Of a stretch of 64,000 nucleotides of DNA, positions 49,538-61,210 are shown piece by piece. The notes under the pieces were generated by a model. It worked only from the letters and a program-made list of their open reading frames with translations. It was not told the origin of the DNA and made no database searches. Made by a program: the position numbers and the translations under genes. How positions within the stretch are numbered: position 1 is the stretch's first letter; every line of letters begins with the position of its first letter. The stretch comes from Oxyruncus cristatus (Eukaryota; Chordata; Aves; Passeriformes; Cotingidae): assembly GCA_013399855.1 (NCBI GenBank), contig VXAY01002814.1, forward strand, positions 1,656,125 through 1,720,124. Direction: 5' to 3'.

Positions 49538-49551
49538 CCACTAGGAGGCAG
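49538..49551 (+). promoter_or_regulatory. Candidate CTCF-binding motif
   Basis: CCACTAGGAGGCAG matches the CTCF core consensus CCASYAGRKGGCRS at 13 of 14 positions. The only departure is A at the K position. It is on the plus strand, opposite to the motif at 26608. Binding is not shown by sequence alone. Confidence 0.45.
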
Positions 49552-51059
49552 AAGCAGGGGGAGGCGCTATTAGTGCATAGGCTGCAGGGCTCTATGTAAA
49601 TGCATTTTGACAAGGAGGATACCTTGCCTAATAAAGAATCCAGCTCCTTAGTGCTGGGCTGGTGCTGATTTAGGTCAGAAAACTTGTTTTACCAGATTTT
49701 TTACAAATGAGAGCTCACATGGATCTGCTGGAGAATATTTAAGATGTCTGGCAATTTTGCTCACAGCACTTGCATGTAATAATGATGCTTTCCACACAAA
49801 TTATCTTACAGGAACAAAAAAATAAGTCTGAGTCTTTGTTCCCCTCTACTTCTCCCTTCCCTGAACACCTTCTCGGAAGGATATCCAACCATGTCTCAGC
49901 AAAGTGCCACAATAACCATAAGTAGCAGCAGTTTCACCATGTTTGAAGAAAGTAGTTAATGGTTTAGAGCAGCAACCTCTGGATATAACTGGGCTGACAT
50001 GTCTTACTCAAAAACAGCTTTCATTGGAAAACAGAGTCAAAAGGGGAAGTTGTTTATAGAAAATATGCTCTGGAGCCCATTTCTGCAGAACACTTGCAGG
50101 AGGAGAGAGAAAGTTCCCACAGATGTTAGCAGAGATGGATGCAGACAGAGCACCAGAGACACCACATTCGCATGGCTGCACACCCTGTAGCTGGCCTGCA
50201 TTCCGTCAGTGGGAATAGGGGAAAGACCTCTCCACGTCCAGCACATCCTTGTCCATGCAGAGCCACCCAAAGACACTGCCAGCCATCTTGCTGCTACTAC
50301 TCCATTAGACATCCTGGTCCAAGACTCAATCTGAAAGAAGCTAGATAGGGATTTGAGCAGGGTTTAACCACATCCAGAGTGAGGAGCAACAGGTGGGAGA
50401 GAAAAGGGAGGAAGGACTGGTTCTGAATGTCTCCGTTTTTCTCCTCAAAAAGTTGCACTGTTTATTTTTATGCAAAATAAAAACTAAACTATGTCTCAAA
50501 TTTCCTCTTTCCTACCGTTCCTCCTGCCATAATTCCTGCTTTCCAGCCAGCTCCAGCAGATGTAAGGAATGAAACATGAAACACTTCAGAAGGACAATGC
50601 CATAATTTTGCTACACTTAAAAAAGAAAGTGTCCATTACCCTCTCCACCCCCAACTCACCTCAAGTCCCCATTAAAGTCTGTTCTGTACAAGCCTAGCTC
50701 ACACTGAAATTGCTTTACATCAGATTCCAGGAAGAGGCTCCTAGCTGTCCTGGAATAAACAAACTGGGGGGCAGACGGGTGGTGGGGAGCGGAGAGACTG
50801 ACACCAGCTGCAGACAAACAGCCACACAGGCAGGAACTGATCAGGCCATAGCCTTTAAAGTGGCAGCTGAGACAAATGGAAAAATGACATGCTGAAAGCA
50901 ACACTGGGAGAGGAGGAAGAGCCCGGGTCTGAGAGTCAATCTTAGTCCATCAGGTAAAAAGAACAAGAAACACATGGGGATAATTGGTGATGAGACACTT
51001 GAAATTAGGTGCATGATAGGTCCCCCACTGCCCAGCCACATTCATTTTTCTTACACTCA
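49552..51059. other. Unique sequence, nothing recognised
   Basis: Mixed composition, rising in G+C towards the right. Short overlapping frames on both strands near 50000-50350 and 50656-50904. Confidence 0.45.
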
Positions 51060-52050
51060 ACGAGCACTGATGGGCAGAGGCGAGCTAAGAATATTTCTTA
51101 AACCTTTGCATTCTCCTGTCACATTTCCATGACTCTGTATCTTCCTCAGAGAACACAGACAATTGCCTTATGCAGGCTGTCACCCACACAGTTCTGCTGG
51201 GGACATGTGGCTGCAGGCAGAGCTCGCGGCGTGAGCCCTGCCCACGTTCCCACAAATCTCGGCAAAATACAACAAAGCTCAGCCTGCCTGTGGCCATGTC
51301 CTCACCCCAACACCACATGCTGCTTGCAGCAGCCCACCACAGCAAATGAGATGAGGGCCCAAGACACGGCACGCTGCCATCCTCGGAGTCCAGCTGGTGG
51401 GGAGCTCTGGGGGCACGGGTGAAGGGCAAGGGTAGCCCCAGCCTGCCCTCACCCACACCTGTGAGAGGATGTGGCAGGTTAGGCTGGTGAGCAATGGGAG
51501 AGGGCTGCTCCTCTGCACTGGCACCCATGTCACAGAAAATTACACTTCCTGATTTCTCTGATCTCAAAGTCCACAGAGACAGCAGGAGGGGGTGGGGAGG
51601 AAGGCTAGCAGCCCACAGGCCAGGCAAGGTATGCTGTTTTGAGTGGAGCACCTCCGGGTGCTCGGGAGCCACAGAGGCAACCCAGCTGCTGCAGTGCACC
51701 ATCACACGCGCTGCTCCTGGCTGGACGGGCACTGGCCTCTGCTCAGCTCACACAGGCCAGGAGGCACAAGCAATGCTTTGCAGGGACAGCACCCCCGCTC
51801 CCAGAGCTGGTGCCAGGGTCCCACAGGTGCAGAAAGCAGCCAGCCGACATTAGGCCTCTTTTCCCTCTCCCAGTTAGCAGTCGATGGTATGAAGTCGTCC
51901 CTCCAACCACAAGTGCTGTAGCTGAAGAAGGCAATGCCCAGCCTTGCAGGGATGGCTCCTGCCGTCCCACAGAGGAGCAGCCGTTCCCTCCGACAGCTGC
52001 AGGCAGCAGCACGCCTCGCCGAGGCCAGCAACGCCCGCTGTTTCCTTTTC
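51060..52050. other. GC-rich block, probably non-coding
   Basis: About 1 kb of clearly higher G+C than the rest. The longest frame in the window lies here (215 codons, minus, 51085-51732), together with plus-strand frames of 157, 119 and 97 codons and minus-strand frames of 117 and 89. All overlap. Several simultaneous open frames in both directions are expected from few AT-rich stop codons in GC-rich DNA, and none shows a domain. CpG density is moderate, well below the 14.7 kb island. Confidence 0.5.
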
Positions 52051-52489
52051 TTCATGAGCTTCTTGCAAATGACATGAACCCATACTTATTAATTTACATT
52101 AAGTTCATTTAACACCAATGAAAGAGACCAGAAGTGTCTAATGAGCAAACTGTAATGAGCTACCAGCGACTACTAATCATGTTCAGTTTATGCATTCTTG
52201 CTTCATTCTTATAGAGTGTTATTGTAGAATAAATGCTTTGCTCTTATCTTACAAGAGGAAAAAAATCTCTAGGTATTGTACCAGTGAATAACAAAGGAAT
52301 GAACAAGCTTCTGGTTTTCCACTGCATATAATGATAGAGATGCTGTGAATTCTGTGGACAAAGTACATGAAGAAGTACCCACAAGTACTGAAAATTTAAT
52401 TAAAAGTCAGAAAGCCATTGCAATGAAGACTCAGCAGAAAGCCATTTATTTTTAAAATCTAATATATTCTTCATGACTAAAGGCTAAAG
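52051..52489. other. AT-rich non-coding sequence
   Basis: No frames above 60 codons beyond 52112. A TAAT-rich portion lies at 52086-52190. Confidence 0.45.
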
Positions 52490-52770
52490 CACATGCTGAC
52501 TTACACATTTAGCTGTAACTGATTTAAGCTACTTGATGATTTTTTTGCGCACAGGGTGGCGCTCAATTTGCAATGGAGTAAATTGGCAGAATTTAATTTG
52601 GTGGATTTTTTTAACTCTGCAAAAAGAATCCTCATTAAAACCGTACGATAGGCTGTATACTTTTTTCATCATTAACCGGCCTAACTGCAGGTAAAAGAGA
52701 TACAATTATGGATTTATATAAATCCTATTGTCAATTTACAGCTCAAAGACTGGTGAGTTACCTCATTTTA
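52490..52770. promoter_or_regulatory. Candidate regulatory element around CpG-bearing core
   Basis: Core TTGCGCACAGGGTGGCGCTC (52547-52566) is followed by AATTTGCAATGG and repeated ATTTAATT/ATTAA cores. CCGTACGAT at 52641-52649 and ACCGGCC near 52675 retain CpGs in AT-rich DNA. Non-coding. The GGTGGCGC core is a partial CTCF-like match (11 of 14). Inferred regulatory element. Confidence 0.35.
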
Positions 52771-53380
52771 TATAGGTTATTTTTTCCCCTTAACCTTTCT
52801 TTGTTTTAATGAGGATTTGGTTTGTCATTGTCAGGGTGCTTGTTTGCAGGAAAGTTTCTCACCATGTGAAGGAGGTGTAAGGAATAAGGATAGAAGACTT
52901 TTTACTGAATTTGAAACCCTATCATAGACTGCGGCCTGGACAATCAGTCTTTAAATATTCACTTCTCTAATGAAGACAAACTGACCTCACCCTCTCAGCC
53001 CCACAACTACTTATGTCTCATACTTTGGGGCTTTCCACCTCACTCCTGCCAAGTTTTCCCTTCCTTACTGTACTTTATTGTAATCCCACATCCCACCAAA
53101 GCACCATAAAATTCTCTGTTCTGCATCATTCAGCACCACAGGCAACTCCAGGTTCAGACCACATGGGCTGTGTAGAAAATTGATGGGAAAATGCAACGCA
53201 AATCCAGGAACTCTTAAATGAAGAGGACAGCCAATGTTGTCACTGAGAGACCCTTCTGCTCAACAAGAGTCCAAAGTCAGAAACAAGGTCCCACATACTC
53301 AATGAGGCAGATTCTCAGGTGACAAATTGCACAAGTTACAGCAGCTGAGCAGCTGTTCCACTAAATGCTTTTTTCCATTA
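52771..53380. other. Unique sequence, nothing recognised
   Basis: No gene or repeat seen. Confidence 0.5.
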
Positions 53381-53600
53381 ACAGAATCACGGAATCATTT
53401 AAGTAAGAAAAGACCTCTCGAGATCATTTAGTCCAACCTTTGACTGATCACCACCTTGTCAACTAGACCATAGCCCTAAGTGCCATCTCCAGTTATTTCT
53501 TGAGCACCTCCAGTAATGGTGACTCCACCACCTCCCTGGGCAGTCCATTCCAACAAACCTCTCCATGAAGAAATTCCTCCTGATGTCCAGAACTTCAAAG
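53381..53600 (-). mobile_element. CR1 LINE 3'-end fragment
   Basis: The plus strand begins ACAGAATCACGGAATCATTT, the reverse complement of the CR1 tail repeat. It continues GACCTCTCGAGATCATTTAG, TCCAACC, then GTGACTCCACCACCTCCCTG, GGCAGTCCATTCCAA and CTCCTGATGTCC, all in the order of the avian CR1 3' UTR. The element is on the minus strand and 5'-truncated. It is longer than the copy at 30364, but no reverse-transcriptase coding remains. Confidence 0.93.
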
Positions 53601-54119
53601 ACTAATTAAATTTCCAGATTTAATTCTCAGCCTCCAAGTAGGTTGACAATGTTAAGCAAGAGGAAGACTGTCACACAACATATTACTTCATTACAGCAAC
53701 CAGGAATGCAACTACCCTTCTTGTCTGACTGAAGCACTGCCCCACCTTTCCAGTATCAAGCTCCTCCAGCAGCTACTGGAGGATAAGGCTGAGGACTGAA
53801 GGCATTTCAGGAAGGAAGCTAGTGCCCAGTGTCATCCTCCACCAGGCTGTTACCCACACCCACTTCATTTGAATGCTTTCAGAAATTTGCTTGCAATTTC
53901 ATCACTCATCTGCATTTTAAATACTATCCTGCAATATATGAGAATGGGTACAGCAAGCCAACGGTGAAGGAATTGTTCCCATAAGTAGACTGAAGAAAGA
54001 AATTAAAAACACAAAGAAAAGGGATTTGTAAGAGGGGCTGGATTTTAACTTTCCTTGAGGTGAGGGAATAAGCACGGCTACTACTCTAAGCACTTAGATG
54101 TTGAAAGCTGTTGTTTTTC
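53601..54119. other. Unique sequence
   Basis: Nothing recognised. Confidence 0.5.
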
Positions 54120-54400
54120 CTCTTTGAACTTTTTACCAGTTGTAGCAATTAAACGATAAAGTTGTCTTTAGCTCATTAGACGATAAGTTAATTATATGCC
54201 AAAATTAACCTTTGTTAAGCTCTTAATAGAACCTCTTTTATCTGAGTAGCCATAGCCTGTGTTAAAATTCTTAATGATCTGGGCTAAAAATCAATAATTT
54301 GTATGACTTCCATATATGAATTGGGAATTAAATATATCTTTCAAATGTACTATAATGATAACCTGAAGCTGAAACTGAAATAAAGATATTCCTTGGTGAT
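54120..54400. promoter_or_regulatory. Candidate regulatory element (TAAT-rich)
   Basis: Two ACGATAA sites (54151-54157, 54180-54186), GTTAATTAT (54187-54195) and further TTAAT cores make a dense AT-rich motif cluster with no coding frame. It contains the first copy of the 30-bp repeat shared with 54895. Enhancer status is inferred. Confidence 0.28.
54298..54327 (+). repeat. 30-bp dispersed repeat, copy 1
   Basis: TTTGTATGACTT...TATGAATTGGGAA. It matches 54895-54924 in 27 of 30 positions. Confidence 0.8.
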
Positions 54401-54894
54401 TTCAAGGACAACACTTTCACCAGTGCAGAGGCCATGTAAGCCACTAAAGAGCATTGCCACTGGGGACAGCTCTCCTGCCTGCAGCACAAAGATAAATCAA
54501 GCTGAGACTAAGCCAAAGATTTTGGGTTTTCAAATATTTTCGTGCTGCAGCCTGTATTTCACATTTATGATCCTCCTATACACACCAGTGTTCAACCAGG
54601 ACTGATGTTTTTTTTCTTTAACAGTTGGAGGAGTGGATTCAGTTTGAGACCTAATATACCCCTATCAATGATCAAAAGAATCTAATCATTCCCCCATGCA
54701 GAGAGCTGATAGATGCTGCGCCGAGCTTTTCCCTGTGTAATCAATTGCTAGCAAATTTGACAAGAACTCAGCAACCATTCTGTAGTTCAGTTTGCATTAA
54801 GGCTTTTACACTTGAGGCAGCAAAATCCTATGGTTTGACACTTTAATTGTATGTATTCAGCAGAAGACAATGAGTATCTCTTCCTGAATACTAC
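54401..54894. other. Unique sequence
   Basis: Nothing recognised. Confidence 0.5.
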
Positions 54895-54924
54895 TTTGTA
54901 TGACTTTAATGTATGAATTGGGAA
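54895..54924 (+). repeat. 30-bp dispersed repeat, copy 2
   Basis: Direct copy of 54298-54327, 597 bp downstream, with three substitutions clustered in the middle. Flanks are only weakly alike. Confidence 0.8.
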
Positions 54925-57017
54925 GATTTATCATTAAATTTATAAAATCCTCAATCTGAAATATCAATGATCAGTAGTTTAACGCTTTTTCTTTTCTTTG
55001 GGTTCCCATTTCAGCCACCCACATAAGTCATATACCTTGTGGTATCAACTCAGAGACAAGATATCTTTGAAACTGAAGACTGACTTTACTAATGAGGCCT
55101 AAAGGGCACTGAAATCCTTACGATTTCAGCAAAGTCTGGGCCAGACTTATCAAGGAGTGTTCTCCATAACCTTGCCTTACACTGTGAGCAGCCAGACTGT
55201 CATCTTCAGGTTTATTTTCTTGCCCTAATGCCAGGGAACACTTCCTCCTGAGTTAGCCTGTGTGGGAGCCCAGATAGAGTTGAGCTAATTTGTAAGCCTC
55301 ACCATCCATGTGCTAATTGTTATGAATTGAGGGGATGAAAAAAAACCAATAGAAATAGTGACAATTCCTAGACAGTTTTTTGTCAGATAACAAGTTCTCT
55401 CTATGTATTTGTGAAGTGATGAAATAGGGAGAAAATAAAGACAAGATTTCAGTTTCACAGTTAAGAATAAAACCAATGTTGCAAAAAGGTTCCAAGCATC
55501 TTTCAGCTAAAGGAATCCTTTGCATATGTTTGACAGCATGACCCTATTCATGATATTTACATTGCAACAAATCTGTATAGAGTCCATGCCTCTAAGACTT
55601 CCCAGACATGCCAGGATGCTGAAGAATAGTCTAAATGGACTGACCTCTGACAACTGGACCTTACTGTAGAAGGTGCTTCCTTGGGTGCTATAGCTGGGGT
55701 AAGTCACTTTGAACAGATATAGTAAGGCAGGCTGAAAGATGGGAATTATCAGTCAAGATTGCTCTGCCAACAGGCACAGATCATTGTATGATAGCAGGCT
55801 GAAGGCTGCACTATTCCCTGGAGCCAGTTTGGTAAATAAGGAGGTTATGGGTATGTGACTGTCAAGCAAGAAGAAATTTTTGTTGATATATTCTCAGAAA
55901 CTAATTTTTTTTTTCTTTAATAACCTGCAGGGCTACTCTTCAGCAAGACTACCAGTCGATTCTCATAGTCTAGGCTACAATAAGCTGAATCACACTCCAG
56001 TTCTTTAAACATCTGGTTTTGTTACTGGTTTGCTTTAAATGCACTTAGGAAAGTGCAGTACAGACAAAGTAAAACTGAATGTTTTCAGCTAAGTAAAAGA
56101 GAGAAGAAGTCATCAGAGAAAGGCTTCACCTGTTTGAAGATGCAAATTGATAATGGAACTGTTTATCAAAACAAGAGTACTGTTCATTTTTAAAAAGGTG
56201 CAAATTGCTAATCTTCAGCCTTTTTTTTTAATAACTTATTAAACACCCCCATACAGGGGGCTAAACCTTGACATCAGTGAAATTTAACACAACACTAAAC
56301 AAAAAATATGAAATATGGTACAGTGAGGATACATTGCCTTCTTCAGTCTCACATCTGAAATGCAGTGATCTCAGTCACCAACTCTTGCCACTTCCACTGA
56401 ACAGAGCAAAAGAGTCAAAATAAAAAATTACCCTTCCTACACCTACAGAATAAAGGATTGTGTTTTGCCTTTCACTTCTCAATAAGCACAAACAGGGAGC
56501 ACGGCACCACAAGGGGACTTAGAGAGTAGGACTTGCCCATACCAAGGCCAGGAACGGTGGTTCTCAAAGGGAGGTAGCCCACAGAGTCAGGGCATTCTAT
56601 GTTCTTGTGTGCAGTCCCATTTTCTTTTAAAACATTTAGGAGTTTGCTAAGGATACTGGAACACAGGAGAACCTTATACTTGGCCCAGAAAATTAAAGCC
56701 CTAAATCGCAGATCAGTTGCTGATATAATGCCTCCCATCTTGGTTAGCTTAACTTGGTTTAATTTGATTACTAATTACAAACTACCTGTCTGCTCACTAG
56801 TTATCAGTTGAAAAAGGAGCCTCCACTGATTTTTTTTTTCTCATGTCGTACTGTGAGACATCAGACAAAGCACTAGCTTTCCTGCAGTGCTGAACAGCCT
56901 GACTCCTTCCTCCTCTAAAAAAATCAGGTCCTGCAATTTGACAGCAAAATTATGAGCTGCCTCAAAAAATTTCATCTCCCCAAAACTCCATCACACCCAG
57001 AGCTTGCATCTGTTGCT
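54925..57017. other. Unique AT-rich sequence
   Basis: No gene. A small hairpin CTGAAATC-CTTAC-GATTTCAG lies at 55109-55129 and a T-run at 55906-55914. Confidence 0.45.
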
Positions 57018-57044
57018 CCTTTTTTTTTTAATTTTTTTTTTTTT
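57018..57044 (+). repeat. T-rich homopolymer run
   Basis: Two runs of T separated by AA. Simple sequence. Confidence 0.85.
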
Positions 57045-59639
57045 AAGCTACAAACTCTTAAGTCCTTGTGCAGCTCCTTTCGATTTCATTTCACACCTGC
57101 TTGACTAGAGGCAGAAGTAAGAATTAGCATTGCTTTCACATCCTCCCTTTCTCCTCACATCTGAGCGCAGTGATGTTTTTCTCTCCATCAGACAACCCAG
57201 AACCTGACCTGGAGGCAGCTGGACAAGGCCATGGTTCTGCTCTCCAAGGGCCTGATAGCTCATTCAAAATCATCCTGAAACTGTCCACAGACTTCAGTTG
57301 CCTTTAATGGCTACTACACGTAGGACAAGCAGCCAGAGTGACTGTAATGCAGTGCACTAAGGCCCTGCTTTGGGCACCAGATACTCAAGAAATCTGTTGG
57401 TTGCTTAATTTGACCTAAATCCTCCCAAAACATCACACTTTTATAAAACTGGTGTTGGAGACATTAATTTTGCTCTGCACGCCAGGCAGGGCAAGGCAGG
57501 ATGAAAAACTAAATCAAGCCACAAAGTGTTGATCATTCCCAAAATAAGCCATTCAAAGGACATCAGTTTGTCAATGAAAAACTGGTGGTGAAACTTGAAG
57601 ACGTGTAAGAAACTGCTGAAGCCTCTGCACGTGTTAGGAGCAAAGACTAGAAGGGTTGCTCAGATGATGACTTGACTGTACCTCTTTCAGGGGCTGTAAA
57701 ACCATCTTCCCTCTCATACGTCATAAAAACAGCATGAGACAAAACCCAGGCCCACCCCACTCCACACTGAAGGCTGGAGGCAGCCCCTGAACCTCAGAGA
57801 GGTGACATGCAGGCAGTGCTTTGTCCAATCACTCCTCCATCTTCAACCAAAGCCTTTCTTCAACCCATTTAGCTGGGCTTCCACACTGGTCCCTGTTCTC
57901 AGTCAGTCCTCCTGCTGCCCCTTTGGTCAGTCTCCTTGCTAGACTGGGTAATATCATTCTGCAAATTAACTTTCTAACAGATCAGCTGCAGAAAAATCTA
58001 AATTTAACCTTCAGCCCTATGCAATTGCCTCCATGCGGATATGAGCAGCTCCTGGTTTCATGAAGCAAAACCTCAGCTTGCATGGCTAAAAATACTTTCT
58101 TTCATGACAGAAAGTTGTGATGATGCACTGGTCAAAAAATAAAATAAAAAAATGGTTTTCACTGGGTTGTAAAACTGGTGGAAGTGCAAATTCCCTAGCT
58201 TTATGTGTAGATGAGATGTCAAGATGATTTGAAGTACTTCTTACAGGTAAAAGCAAAAAAGGATGAATAAATAACATTCAACATATGTGGAATATAAAGA
58301 AACACTGTAATTTGCCTCATTTTTTCACAGAAAAGAAATACATAAACATGAACACACCAAGGCTAAGATATGATGCTAAGCTACTACAGTAATATGTCCT
58401 TTAGGTATGTGGGTAGGTGGAATGGATGGATCTAGAATAAACAGATATGCACCTTATTTATTACTTGTCTCAATCCATATGTTATTTCCCTCTGTCCTCA
58501 GCAGATTCTTTTGTGTGCACAGAGTTCAAGTAAAATGCTGAATGTCACAAATGCATAAACCAGTGTGAGATTCAGCAAATTGAAGAAGATCAAGCTATCA
58601 CCCCAAAGTTGCCTCACTCTTTGCTTGCTCTTTTTTCCCTCAAAAACACAAGTTACATTTCACTTTAGTGGACCAAGGGAACTACACCATCTCATGACTC
58701 TTTACTCAATTTTCAAGTCTGTTCAATTTTGTCTTCTAGAGGACAAATGGACTGGAGTAGGACCATTATTGTCCCGCTTGCCATAGTCTGTAGGGAATTA
58801 TTCTCTAAATTTATTTGTACCTGACTCTTTTAGGTGTCAATTTTGTGACTGTCAGTATGTGTATAAGCACATGCTTTGCCTACTTGCTCCAATAATGTGA
58901 TCGCCATGGAGGGAACTGGACAGATAAGAAAACAACACAGTCTGTGTCTAACAGACAGTCATCAGCGTTTGAACAGTTACACACATATATAGAAAAACTA
59001 GCACTGTCATAACCACTATGAAACCATCACCAGTAGCTGCTGCAGAGACAATTGCACTACACCAAGTAGGTAAAACCCACATGCCAACTGTGTCATGTTT
59101 ATGTTGCAACATCAGTCTGCAGGTTCTCCTGAAACAGCTTCTATCCAGTGACCCATACTGAGCAAAGCATGACCACGAAAGCCTCCACTACAGAGCAAAT
59201 TTCAAGCCCTTGTTTCTTATTGCAACTCCTTCACAGATGAAAACTAGCCTAGGCACATCTACACATGTGGCAATTGTATCTCACCTGTGCAGTGCAAATA
59301 AATGCTTAAGTCCAACTTCTTCTACATTGCTGAGTCACAAGTGCTTATGTTTGCACAATCAAATGACAATCCAACCTTTGCCTTCTTATAAATAATGGTC
59401 CAACCATTTGGATAACTAACATACCCTGCTGCTCCATGGGATGTTACTTGCCTTGGGATCCAGTCTGCCTGTAACTCAGCATCCTTGCCAGTGTCAATTG
59501 GTCCACTGGGGAAAAGCACAGCTGAAGGCATGTGAAGACTTGAAGGCGTGTGAAGACTCATCTATCTGAAAAGAGTACAAGCACTCTTAGAGCAATCATG
59601 AATATGCAGTTGAAGATGCAGCTCACCACCTGAAGTTGA
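57045..59639. other. Unique sequence, nothing recognised
   Basis: Short frames only. An imperfect 18-bp duplication of GGCATGTGAAGACTTGAA lies at 59527-59560. Confidence 0.45.
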
Positions 59640-59830
59640 ATAAATGGTGAGTGGAGTATTAGTTGCATATTTACAATCCTTACAATTATCGAGGCCTTAT
59701 CATCACTCTTAAGGAGCACGATTCAAATTAACAAGTGTGATCAAATTAACCTGGCCATCAGGAAAAGTGGCCACCTGCAAAAGAAACCTTCTTAAATGGC
59801 TATAATCACTGTTTCAGCTGAAGTCCTTGA
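59640..59830. promoter_or_regulatory. Candidate regulatory element
   Basis: AT-rich, non-coding, with TTGCATATTTAC (59664-59675), AATTATCGAGG (59685-59695), CACGATTCAAATTAA (59718-59732) and a second CAAATTAA near 59743. Motif texture resembles conserved enhancers. Untested. Confidence 0.25.
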
Positions 59831-61184
59831 AATCACATAGAACCATTTTTTTATTGTAGCTCATGAGTCACAAAACCAATCGCAGTTGGAAAATTTTGTT
59901 CTGTTTATGTCACTGTCAGATTATATACCAGATTAAAATAGATGACTCTGCCCTTTCGTCCAGGGTTCAGAAAAGGCTTTTGACTATGTCTTAACTCTTC
60001 TTTTTTCATTAGAGGAAGAATTCAGACAAAAGAAAATTAAGACATAGAGGCTTTAAAAGTAGCAAAGACTCACCAGCAGCTTCTGCCACTGCATCACTAT
60101 CAACGTACTTTGTAGTGAGTTGTTTTGTGTTGCTTATTCTGCCTGCCTAGGCCAGTGGAAGACTTTGCTCTGTCTGTCAAGAGTAATCCTAATACTAGGA
60201 GACTCCAGGCAAAGGATTGAACATGGTCTGGCACTCCCTGTGGCTGTTTGTTTGATGCTGATTTCACAGCCATTGAATGAGCCCTTAACCTCGTCACTTA
60301 CAGCTCCTTTTTGGCAGAATGTCAGGTAACAAAATTGGCCTTGAGAAATGCCAGACTTTGCCAGTTCCTTTTCAACAGAAGATGTAGTTGTTTCGTCAGC
60401 AGTTATTCAGACCTTGCTATTCCCAGGTCACTTTCACTAAGCTCAGGATAGAAGTGGAAACACTGTCCCACACTACATTTCACTTGTGCCAAACTACTCA
60501 AAATTTCTAGAGTAAGAGCCTACATCAATTGTAGGATTTTAAATATAATCCCACTAATTTATTTCATACAATAGAGAAGTCAGTAAATAAATAATTTAAA
60601 TAATTTACTTATGAGCTTGGACTATGATGATACCAATAAATGGAAATAGTTACAGTCAATCAAGGAAAGACCTGCCTCTGAGGTCAGCCTAAAAAGAAGA
60701 GGATGCTGGTTTCAGACAGGAATAAATTGTGTGACCCTGTTTCAGAGCACACTGGTAGCCAGCAGAATCTGCAAACCAAGATGGTTCTAATGGATTTATC
60801 TGCTGTCTCTGAACCAGGGTCTTCTGCTTCCAGTGCTGCATATCATCAAATTCTAAGGTGAAAAGCCTGACCCTCGGCACTCATCAGTGAGTAAAGAGCA
60901 TGTGCACTTGATGAAGGCTTGTCACAGGGATGCATGCTGGCTCCTCCATTCCTTCAACATCCACAGAGCTGATGCCTTCATTCATGCACAGTTACGGCTC
61001 AAGAGCAAGGTTTCTTCATCGTTAGTGCCACCCTCTTTGCTGATATTTGGATAAAAGCCCTGGAGTTGGAACAGACAGAAGCAAGGATAAGAAAACACCC
61101 AAACTAGCACTGGTGTGCAGGTATCAACTTGTACTCACCCTGATCAGTGCTAAAATCACACAAGGACAGGAAAAGTACTCTGTT
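59831..61184. other. Unique sequence, nothing recognised
   Basis: AAT/TTAAA-rich simple sequence occurs around 60575-60610. No gene. Confidence 0.45.
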
Positions 61185-61210
61185 CAACCTGTCTTCAGAC
61201 AGACAGGTTG
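61185..61210. repeat. Perfect 9-bp-arm hairpin
   Basis: CAACCTGTC (61185-61193), loop TTCAGACA, GACAGGTTG (61202-61210). No downstream T-run and no gene nearby. Function unknown. Confidence 0.85.

Noticed and set aside
51085..51732. 215-codon minus-strand frame, the longest in the window
   Set aside because: It lies in a GC-rich block where long frames are open on both strands at once. No domain, no splice framing and no CpG-island promoter. Best explained by scarcity of AT-rich stop codons.
56545..56570. GGTGGTTCTCAAAGGG resembling a hAT/Charlie transposon end
   Set aside because: No matching inverted end or 8-bp duplication was found nearby, and the match is short.
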